Source: Diploscapter coronatus (Eukaryota; Nematoda; Chromadorea; Rhabditida; Rhabditidae). Taken from it: 64,000 nucleotides of DNA. Shown piece after piece: positions 11,301 to 23,300 of this stretch. The stretch covers positions 4,045,249-4,109,248 of the forward strand of contig OZ038423.1 of NCBI GenBank assembly GCA_964036155.1, in the 5' to 3' direction. The notes under the pieces are model-generated. The model did not search any database and was not told the DNA's origin. It saw nothing but the letters and a program-made list of their open reading frames with translations. Position numbers and translations under genes: made by a program. The stretch's first letter is position 1, and every line of letters begins with the position of its first letter.

Positions 11301-14300
11301 AATGAAAGAGTTGAGAGATTCAAAGCGTTTATTGATTATTTACTATTAATGAACAATTTCAATGAAGAAGAAAGGGACAAATTTATTTTCCTGATTGTGA
11401 GTCCAAATTGCATAATCATTGGCATTCATTCTCCACCGCCAAAAAACGGAATCCATCTTCGGTAGTTGTTATTACTACCATGATGTGTTCTTAATTTTCT
11501 CGGTGTTTCGTCATCAGCTATAATTCTAACTTCAGTTTTTTTGTTATAAAAAAAACTAAGATAATTCAAATTCTCACAATGAAAAACGCGTTTGAGAAGA
11601 ATAAAAATAAATTTATTTCGAAAGTAAAGCGAAGTCCAAACAGTGTTGAAAAGCTAAGAATTGTTAAATACGAAGCATGGATTGTCATTTAGAGCAAGCT
11701 CATTTTTGGATGAGTTTTGTAAGAGACGAATTTTCGACCATTATCTAATTCCGTAAATGAATACGATAGCGACACAAATATATATTTTAAAGAGTATTTG
11801 TCATTTGGTTTCATAACTTACTATAAAAGTGTCGCTACAATAATCAAAATTGATTCGGCCAAGAAGTCTATCCGAGATTTTTTACTACTGCAACATGGCT
11901 TTTATAAGCCATAAATTATTCCTAATATGCATCAGATTATAGCTCGTAAAGGATACACTTTATATTGCGTTACAACCAACTGTTCTCGAAAAGTTAATGG
12001 AAATTAAAACCAATACCATTATTTATGTGAAAAATCCATCAACTATGCACACCAATATCTGGCTTCGTGTTACAATTCAAGCTGTTGAAGAATTTCTGTA
12101 AAAACTACTTTGTAGTTTGTGAACTAATTATTGATTATTTTGGTATAGCGTCGAATGAAAAATGTTTATCATTAATTTTTTTTAAATACTTCGAAATAAA
12201 CTGCAACATTACAATAAATGACGAACGTTTGATTCTTATCGCTTTTAATTTTTTAATCATATTTCGCATCAATCAATACTGTATCTTCATATTCATATTT
12301 TCTATTCAATTAAAAATTCAACCAATCATCTAAAATATTTCTTTATCATCATTCAATTATCCCATTGATGTCATTTTCTAAAATTCTTCAAAGATTTTGC
12401 AAAAAATTTCAAATTCCTTTTCATCCATAAAATGCAAAAAAAAAATCGAATCACTAAAGGAGAAATCAATTCGAATAAGGATAATTGTTCGATTATCTGA
12501 TCAAACTCAAACAGAACCTACACGTTGCACACCGTGGGAAAATTACGCATCTTTTGGTGCAAACCTCATCTCAATTGAATGATCACATCTCTAGATATAA
12601 GCATGCACAAACAGAAATATACTTTACAAAAATACTAAAAGGTAAGATGAAGGACAGAAATGTTTGCCGGATGAATAAGATTGCGTTTGGAGTACGAATA
12701 TAATATTGGCGATTCTGGCGAGCATTAGCATTTCCTCACTCCATCTTCTTCGTTTTGCTAAGATGAGTTGCTTGATTTTTTTATTTTCATTAATCCATTT
12801 TTATTTTTATTCGGGAAAATTTCGAATCATTAATCGTTTTGTTCTAAATTCGTTTTCTTCTCTGAAACATTTCGTTTCCATATTATTCCTGAACTTATCC
12901 TTGGGCGTTTTGCCAACAGAATCTATTTATCACCATTTCTCTTCTCCTCGCGTTCTCAACAACCTTACGACTTGGAATAGATTAATCTGGCCTAAATTGC
13001 TCATATTTTCTTCGACTTTACCAAAAATCATTTAAATTTCCTCCTATTTAAAACTTTTGCCTTCAGTTGCTCGTTAGCTTCTTGTTTGTAAAATATTTCT
13101 GCGATCTATTTTATCATTGTATCGCAAAAATTGGCTACGTAACAATTCAACCAGTCAATTAATTGATTGTCTAAATTTTTAGAGGCTTTTTTAATTCAGA
13201 GAAAATGTGGAAAATTGGCAAAGTGATCGACTGGCTTATCGCGATCACTCGGTTAACGCTCGATGTAGGAATTTTGGTCATCAAGCCTTCTACGTGTGAT
13301 AAAATTTCAGTGTTTTAGTCAATGGAACACCAACAATGCAACGGTGCAAGGAGTCGAAGAGTTGGAAATGAAGATAGAATGCAAGCCTCGTGAAGAATTG
13401 AGCTGGCCTTCCGTCGTCTTGTGCTGCGTTATCATTGTGAGGAGTGTTAATAATTGTTTATGATTTGACAACTTAGATTTGTATTACGATCATCATCGTT
13501 TTACTGATCATTAGAAGCACGATCATGTCGGCCATTCGAGCTGGGCCAATAATTTTGCAACCAGTCATTCATCTGGGGATTCATGACCATTATCGAGTTA
13601 TCGCCGAAAATCCTCAAAATGGAAACAACGAGGAGAACATTGTTCAAAACGGGTAATACACAAATGCAATATAGCGGCAGTTTCTATTTGACAGTGACGA
13701 TGTGACGGGCGAAGGGCTCATAGAAAAAGATCACTTTTTCTAAGAAACGATATGAGGAAAAGAAAAAAGTGGTCTTTTTCTAGGAGCCCGAGCGAAGTAG
13801 TTTTTACCATTTAACGGAGTGATTTTCTTTTAAGTGATAAAGTATTTTCTTTTTTCCAAGAAAACCATTTGACATAGCACGCTCCACCACGCGATTACTT
13901 CATCAGATGGTAGTTGTTTCATCATCTAACGATTAGTTTTTTAAATATATTTCTAGTGTTTTTGTTTGATCATGCTTTACGACCTTGAAAGTTGCTCAAT
14001 TAACTTTAAGGCTAAATCGGGCTTTATGTTTCGTGATTCTAGATTTTTTAAATTTAAAGATTCTTATTAAATTTCATGATACTCTTTTCTATATGCATTA
14101 AGCTTTAACCATGAGCATTTCATTTTTCGACAATTTAGGGCATGTGTTTGGGTATTTTAAAATATTTGTTGTAAATTATGGTTCTTGTTAAATTTACTGA
14201 CTTTTATAAAGTTGTCATGAAATTCTTTTTAAAATTTACTTCCATTTTCCTTTGTCATTCGTCAGCTTGACGAGTATTATGATTGCTTCGAATCAGTTTC

Positions 14301-17300
14301 ACGCGTGTTTCATTTATCAATCAATATCTACACTCCTCGACTGCGATTTTCAGTCATTTATGTTTAATTTCGAAACTTTTTTATAATTTACCATTTTTAT
14401 TCTTTCAGTACACCGATGCCATGGAATCTGTTTACAATACACTAGCCGCTGCCGGTGTTTTGTCGTTCTTAAATTTGCCTGACGATTAGCACTTCCGCAT
14501 TCATCAGACATCGATCAGTGAATTTACATCATGTGAGGCCAGTTTAAGAACGAAGAGAATAAAATTTACCAGAATTTATCGACAATATTCCAATATACCA
14601 TGCCACAAACAGTGAGAATCTTTATGATTGATCGTTAGGAAATTTTGTTAGATGTCGTATTCTCAGATTGTCTTTAATATTGGTCAGAAATGCGAATAGT
14701 TTTTTCCGCTCTCTCTCTCTCTCTCAGTTTAAATACCTTTCTACTGTGAAATACTTTGGATCGTGCAATTTATTGTTTTGCAGTGCGTGAATTTTGAATC
14801 AATTTTACTGAGTTACAATTGTCTTGTAATTTGAATATTTCACATAGCTTTGAAGTATCGCTCGTTATTTTGAATTTCGTGAATTTATAATTTCAATTTT
14901 CAGTTAATCACTGCATTCGGAAAATTTCGTATTATAGCATAGTCTTGGATATTCAGATATGGTAAGTTTATTTTGAATATAAAAAATAGATGATTATAGG
15001 TAGATAATACATTGATAGAGGTCTCTGCTGGTCTAGCTATAGTTGCCATGGTAAGATAAAATATTCTATTTTTACAAGGCTACTGATCTACATTTAATTT
15101 AAATAATTCCTCTAAATGAAGTTTCATTATTAGAAAGCTCCTCGTCCTCTAAGTTAACCCATTTTATTACGCAAATTATTCTGAAAAGTGCTTTGATAAC
15201 TTTTATGGATCAAAGAACATTTTTACTCATGATACTAACTTTGTATACCATAGAAGATGATATGGCGGAAGAAAAAGTCTGGGGTGGGACCCAAATGAGT
15301 TTTACGATAGTAAAACTGACAAATTACGATAGTAAAACTTTTAACTGTCACAGTTAAACGGGGTAGTTAAAAATTTAACTGTGATAGTTAAACGAGGTAG
15401 TTCAAATTTAACTATGACAGTTAAATGGCCAAAAATATTAAGGATTTCCATACTTAACGTTTTACTACCTCGTTTAACTATCACAGTTAAATTTTTAACT
15501 ACCCCGTTTAACTGTGACAGTTAAATTTTTCACTGCCTCATTTTACGATAGTTAACGTCTAACTGTTATAGTTAACGTTTAACTACCTCATTTTACTAAC
15601 GTGTTTAATTGCCCGACTACCGTAATTACGTGATAATTACCACGATTTTTTTTGTTACTGTCGATCACTATGGGTCATTTGCTACAACACTGGGTAAAAA
15701 TTTCGTCGAGTTTCATCTCCAGAACGCGCAGATCGACGTGTACTATCGTAGTTAAAGTTTAACAGAATAGATCTAATCTGTTAAATTTTATTACTACGAT
15801 AGTTAAAATTTTTAAGTCTCTTGAATTCGAACCAAACTTGTATGGTGAATATACCCATGGGCTCTAATCACGAAAATGGGGAGACCAGATCCCGCTCCTT
15901 AAAGTGGGCGGAGCTATGCTAATTTGAAAATTTTGATTTCGATGAAAAAATGCTCGTTAGATGGTACAAAGAAAATTTTAGCAGATTTTTATTAATTACT
16001 TTAATTTTAGTGACTATTTTGCACATTTTAAGCCAAAAAACTGGGCACTTAGGGGTGGCAAGTGTGCGCTGTGGCCTTCCGAAGTGGGTCGGTCAAACAT
16101 CGAAATTTCAATTTGAGGATTAGATCCCACAATATGTATACCAATCGATAGAGCTCATCAAGCTGAACAACTTTTGTGAAGACACCTCATGGTTATCTAT
16201 TATGGTATGTGTGATATGGAGGTTTGAATGGGTCAGACCCACGAAAATGGCAGAAATTTTCAAAAATTCATAACTTTTGTAAAATCAAACAAATTTGAAA
16301 AATCTTTTCGGGATATAGCAGTTGAAGGGCAATACTTCATTTTTGCTTCCTAGAGTATCGTGCTATCATTTTATCATGTTATCATATGGGTCCATGGTAT
16401 ACCACCCATATGGTACACGAGTGATACTATACCAAAATGTGTATCAATCGACTGGAAGTTGACTGGGGAGTAATATTCGAGTCCATTTCTATCAATTCTA
16501 GCAACTGGTTTCATTATACCATCATTGCATTAACTATAATCACCTGTCGAAAAAGACCCAAAATGGGGTAACTTCAAATGACCATAAAAGACGATAGACT
16601 AATCTCTTTTTCAAGCGGCTTTCAGCATATTACTCAGCTCGATAAGGGCTTTCATCTGATATATAGCATGATTGGTATTGGTTACCAAATGGTATCTTGA
16701 CCATATGGGTCGCTACCATTTGGCACAATACCATATTTGGTATCGTTTAACTCCAAATTGAATGGGAATAAATAATAGATGTCTCTAGCTTCAATTTGAG
16801 CCCACATTTTGGTAGACTACCTATGGAAATATTCTCGTATCATTTTTTTGAAAATTGACATTAAATTTTGGTTTTTGAGGTACTACTCCCATGCCATAAT
16901 AGATAACTATGAAGTGTCTTCACAAAAGTTGCTTGGTTTTTCCAGGGCTATCGATTGGTGTATCGTTTGAATTTTTCTGGTCGATTTTTTTAGGTGAGAT
17001 TTGTATAAATTTCAGAAAATCGCTAATTTCGGCTACTCAGATATATATATGAACTCAGTTTCCAATAGATTCGGATTCCTCGAGTCTTTTTACCCCTAAA
17101 ATGACCGAACTCATCAAAAAAGGAAGTTACAAACGGGAGATACGAGTTCTGCAAACGGGACTATTTACACTAGATATGAGACTATGCTAAATGAAAAATC
17201 GTATTTCACTGATTATCAGTGATAAGTTGATAATTCTTTTTTTGTTTGATTGCTGTGAACATCTAGTTTATCAGGCAATAAAATAGGAATTTTTTGAATA

Positions 17301-20300
17301 TCGATTTCTGCAGAAGTGGACACTTTTCGCGTCTTGATTGTGGACTTTTCGATTCGTATTGGCTTTACACGTAAATAATGTTGGAAAAATTTGTCCTTCC
17401 AGTATGTTGTGTAGAATGATATGGTGAATAACTTTCGTTCCAGGACTGAGGTCGGATTCACATCGGTATGAGCTCCAGAATTTTTTGAAGTACGACGGCC
17501 AAATTCAGCATAATGCTTTTTTAGTGAAAATGTTCAAAAATTCATATCTTCCTATATTTCTAACGGAATTTCATGATTCTTTTTTTATTTTATAGACTTT
17601 GAATAGGAAAAGAATGTAAAAATAAAAATAAAATTTTAGGATAATATTTTTGGTAGGAAAAAGTTACTCGAAGATACCCTAATATGCCCGTACTGTGTTT
17701 ACACGTAAATGCTGTTGAAAAAATTCTTCCTTCCAGTATGTTGTAGAGAGGGACATGATGAACAACTTTTGTTCCAGAACTTATTTTAGAATGTGCACAC
17801 ACAGGGAGATATGATTTTTTGAAAATTTGTGTTAAAAAAGCATTATGCTGAATTTGGTCGTCGCACTTCAAAAAATTCTAGAGCCCTAACGGTAATGAAT
17901 CCAGGGTTGGTCCAACGACGAAAGTTGTTCAGCATGTCATTCTACACAACATACTGGAAGGACAGATTTTTTCGACGTCATTCACGCGTATAGGCAGTAC
18001 GGATCGAAAAGTCCGCAATTGAGACGCGAAAAACGCGCATTTCTGCAGAAGTTGGTATTCAAAAAAATTATTTTTTGATATCTGATAATCTAGAGACCAA
18101 ATGCTGTCGAATAAAAAAGAATCATCCAATTTGGTTCAGGAATAAGGAAGTTATGAATTTTTGAACATTTTTTCGATATCAAAAATTTGGTTCTCCAAAA
18201 ACAGGTGGTTTTCTGGGTACGGGTAATTGGTTTCGACCCAAGAGTTATACCAGACAAAACCCTAACGTAGGGGAGTACCATGCAAAAAACCGCATTCAAT
18301 TTAGATGAAAAATAAAAAAGTTATTCAAAAAGTAAATAGGGAGATAAACTTGAAACACCCTGTACAAATAGTCCCGTTTGCAGAACTCGTATCTCCCGTT
18401 TGTAACTTCCTTTTTTGATGAGTTCGGTCATTTTAGGGGTAAAAAGACTCGAGGAATCCGAATCTATCGGAAATTTCGCTCACATGAATATTTGAGTGAT
18501 CGAAATTAGCAATTTTCTGAAACTTATACTAATTTTACCTAAAAAAATCGATTTTTAGGTAAAAATTAGGGGTCGTCATAAAAAATGTCTAACAGCAAAG
18601 TTGTTCAGCGTAAAATTCTGTGTCGAATGAGCTCCATATTGACCCGTGAATATGCGAATTTGGAAAGCTAATTAACATAATTGGTTACGGTAATTATGCT
18701 AATTAACTCGAAAAAGTAATTGGTGCAATTGGTTATTGGGTCCAATAGAAGCTTATTCGCCAAGTTTCAGCCAATTTTTACTAATTTTACTTTCTTGTTC
18801 CACTATAGCTTATCTTAGACAGACTACGTCTTAACTGTGCGAAAATATGGAATACTATTCACTTTGAATTGAATCGTTATGAATTTCAGCAAGAATTGTT
18901 AAGAAAAGTAATAAAACAACGGAAAATACGTTGAAAATAATTGAAAAAACATTGATTTATGATTGGAATAAACCATTTTATTATGGTAGTTAAAATTTTA
19001 ACTATGATAGTTAAATGAGGTAGTTAAATTTTTAACTATGATAGTTAATTTTCATTTAACTATCATAGTTAAACTCACTTGGGTCCCACCCCTGATTGCT
19101 TGAATGACGTGAAGAAAGTTGAAAAAAACTTGTCTCTACTATAATGAATGAGAAAATACCTTATTATTAATTCGACAATTCTTTACTTTTGAACAAAAAT
19201 TATTTTAAATGAATGCCAGTAACAGAATATTTAGGTATGCGTGACGATCTGCACTGTTGTAAAAGCCGTGATAGTTCGAACCGTTACAGGTCTAGACATA
19301 GTACTTATCACCGTCTTAGGATCTATTTTCACAATATGCTGGATTTATTACACCAGATATAAGGCGTTTGAGGTGGCAGTCAGAGTCAGAGCCCAGCATC
19401 GAATAGCCAACTAAGTTTGGGATATTTCGGATATTCTCACGCGAAGTGGACCAACATTGTCAATTTCGAATAATCTCTGTGATCTTCAAACAAATTGAGT
19501 TCTGTTTAGATTTTAGCTTTTTCTGGTTTTTAAATGCTATCCGATCTGTTTACAATAACGAAATTTATTCTTATAATTTACACTCCTAATCAGGACTATC
19601 GGCAGAGCTAAACCCCTATCTAGTATAGCATGCGTAACCTCATAGCAAATTTTGTCCTCTCCATCCTTTATCATGTGATAAGCGTTTATGAAGTTCGTCA
19701 GCGAGTTCTTTGCCGACAGCCCTATCTAACATTCCAAAAATGTCAAGAAATATTTAAACAATTTAAATTTAATAAACATTCTAGATTTCAGTTAAATTAA
19801 GTTATTTTGAAATAAGGAAGGCATATTCTTCTGTAACTTATTAGAACCCGTTGAAAAATTCTAAAACATCTCAGTATTTCGTACAACTAGCAATGAAAAT
19901 CTTTACGCTTGATTGTTAAGGAATTTATTCGTTTTACTATAAAAGAAAATTTCATTAGATGTCATGTTCCCAAATTGTGCAGGCTACTAGGGTGTGTTAG
20001 GTTTAAGCTATACTTAGGTTATAGTAAGTAGAGCTGCACGAAATAAGTAAGATTTATTCTCTTGGGTAAAATATAATAAAAGGTAAAAACAAAGTAAGAA
20101 GAAGTAAAATAAGATGAACGAAGTGAGTTAACAAGCAAGGGCGCCGCTTCTCATATATGGCTCCGCCCTCTAACAATTCCATCCTGGCGTCTGCATCTCT
20201 GGACGAACTTTCAACCTTTACAGAATAGATTTGAGGTGATAAAACTCCTCTCCAAAATGTTATCAAATATCGCAATTAGCTGACGTTGCATAAGAGAATT

Positions 20301-23300
20301 ATCAAAGTCACTTGATAGCACATCGTCTTTAAATGTTAGTCAGAAATGTGAATATTTACCCTTTATTTTTATTCTTTCCCTTTCTCAGTTAAATTTTTTT
20401 GTGAAATACTTTGGATCGTGCAATTTATTGTTTTGCAGTGCGTAAATTTTTAAGCAACTTTACTGAATTACAATTGTCTTATAATTTGAATATTTCACAT
20501 AGCTTTGAAGTATCGTTCTTTATTTTGAATTTCGTGAATTTATAACTTCAATTTTCAGACACTCACTGTATTCAAACATTTTCGTATGATAGCATAGTCT
20601 TGGATATTCAGATATGGTAAGTTTATTTTAAATGATTGCATATTTTGAATAATATAAACTTTTTAACTTGAATATTTAAGAGTGAATATTTCTTCGCATT
20701 GCTCAGGGGAATTTACGATGGTCATCCATATTCATTCACCGCTGTTATAGCCATGGTATTTTAATAAAAATGCCATAATTATTTCGTAAAATTTTTTAGG
20801 GCCTTGTAGCAGTGGTCACGATCGTCTGGATCATTATCCCCTCCGTGCACATATTAGCTTACCCGACAGCAGCGGTCGCGATCGCCTGGATCATCGTCCC
20901 CTCCGTGGATATGTTAACTTACCCGGTAGTAATACTCTTGACGATATTTCTCCTGGTGTATTGCTTCTGCTTCCATACGTACTACTCTCAGAGGGCATCA
21001 ATTGAAAATGCGAGAGCAAGAATGATACAAAGCAATCATCAACCTACAATAGAATATCATGATGATTGAAATGGATCTCAATTTTATTTTAATGCATGCC
21101 GTAATCCTTTCTAATTACAAAATAGGATTTTTTATGATTTTGTTTACTTATTCATTGATTATAATTTTTAATTGAAATAAATTGAGCTTTTCTTCTACAA
21201 AAATTTGCACAATAACTGGTTCATTATTTTCATACACTCAGACATTATAGCAAAATTTCACGAGCATCAATAGGTCAGTCGATATTTGTGTGATGCCAAA
21301 TCGGGTTTAAAATGCAACTTTTTAAAAATTTAAATATTTCCAGGTTCATCATCCGTTGGCGTGGACATTGCCTTTGTCGGATCTCGTTGGGTCTTTGGCA
21401 TTCCTGAACATTCTGAATCATACGCACTGCGTGACACAGTTGGATTCGAGCCATATCGACTGTACAACCTCGATGTGTTCGAATACGAATATCATTCACC
21501 GATGGCTCTTTACGGATCCATTCCATATTTGGTAAGAAAATATGGTCCATTTCTAAAGGAAGTTAATCAAAGAGCGAGATTAGGATTTTTATAGAATATA
21601 AATTGTGCAACCTAGAAAAGTAGCTGCAATAGGTGTTTCATAGCATTCGAAATAGCATGGAGAACAGATTCTTTTTCCTACCAAAACCTAATCTATTTTG
21701 CATGAGAAATGCTACGAAGCAGATACTTTTTCAAATTTTCATGTAATAAATATCCTCTGAAAGAATAAATACAAAAAATGCGAAAATTTTTAATTGTTTT
21801 TGATAAGATTCAAACCAATGTTTAGGTCGGCACAAATTCAAAGCGCACAACTGGAATGCTCTGGTTGAACGCTGCTGAAACTTGGGTGGATATTCAATCA
21901 ACTACTGCTGATAAGGTATCAGACTGAATAAGATGCTACTTAGTGACGTACTATCAGAACCCATAACTAGATATATGGAAGAAATGCAAAAGTAGTGTCG
22001 AAATGTAGAAAAATAAGCTATTAGTTCGTCAAATAGTAGTTATCGATCAACTCACTATATGATCGAGGAATTTAAGACCTCGCTATCCAAAGAGATTCTT
22101 GACGCTGACACGAAGCCTCGTGACGTTCATGTTGTGAATACTCGATTCATCTCCGAAACTGGACTCATTGACATTTTCCTCACACTTGGACCTGCTCCTC
22201 ACGATTCGTACAGACAATTGGCCCACCTCCTTGGAACTTATCCACTTCCGCCGGTATGAAGCGAGCCTTGTTTCAGTAAAAATAACTTGCACTTCAGTAC
22301 TTCTCCCTCGGATATCATCAGTCTAGATGGAATTATATCGATCAGAAGGATGTCAAACAGGCAAGTATAGGAGAAAACTAAACAAAAATATAATAGAAAA
22401 ATAGCTACTGGTTTCAAGAATTTCCATAGATTTCATCGACCAATCAATTTTACTTTAGGTACATGACAACTTCGAGAAGCACGAGATTCCTCTCGACGTT
22501 ATCTGGTTGGACATCGATCACACCGACAAGAAAGCCTACTTCACATGGTGCAAAGAGAACTTCTCCGATCCACTGACGATGATCAACGATTTGACTGAAA
22601 AGGTTTAAAATTATCGGAGATTTCGCTAGATTTATTTTTCAGGGAAGAAAGCTGGTGACGATAGTCGATCCTCACGTCAAGAAAGACTCGAAATATTTCT
22701 TGTACAAGGAGTCTAAACAGAAGAAACTGTTGGTCAAAGCTCACGATGGAACGACGTTTGAAGGAAACTGCTGGCCAGGAGATTCCGTCTACATCGATTT
22801 CACTAATCCTAAGGCGAGAGAATATTGGGCGAGCAGATTCGCTTTTGATAAGGTGGAGATTTATGAGACTTCAGGTTTTGAAAAGATCTTTTAGTATGTC
22901 AACACAACCAAAGATGTCCACATCTGGAACGACATGAACGAGCCCTCTGTTTTCAATGGACCAGAAGTAAGAGGAGCATGAAGAAGGTTAAGTTCACAAT
23001 CAATTTTCAGGGAACGATGCCCAAAGACGCCGAGCACTACAACGGTCTGGAGCATCGCGAGGTTCACAATATGTACGGATTCTATCAGGTTCGTCAATTT
23101 CTGTTTTATCTTATTGTTAGAAAGAAAAAAAAACTTGTTGAAAACAAACTATTTTAGCACGAAGCTACCTACGACGGTCTGATCAAAAGAACGAATGGTG
23201 AATACCGACCATTTGTGCTTAGTAGAGCCTTCTTCGCCGGATCTCAAAGGACAGCGGCTGTCTGGACTGGAGACAATAAGGCTGATTGGCATCATTACAG

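Larger units (their letters stand above)
9576..21343 (+). other. Giant 11.8 kb intron of the glucosidase II gene, with nested genes
   Basis: The donor follows CCATACG at 9575 and the acceptor is TTTCCAG at 21337-21343. Joining gives an uninterrupted family match ([16 protein letters not shown]). Most other introns of the gene are 40-300 bases. The interval contains small genes at 9814-10228 (minus), 10720-11113 (minus), 13205-13656, 14959-19414 and 20614-21069 (plus), a foldback element at 15281-19092 and a duplicated 5' module. Whether all this is transcribed as a true intron, or the locus is rearranged, cannot be told from sequence alone. Phase conservation favours a working intron. Confidence 0.8.
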
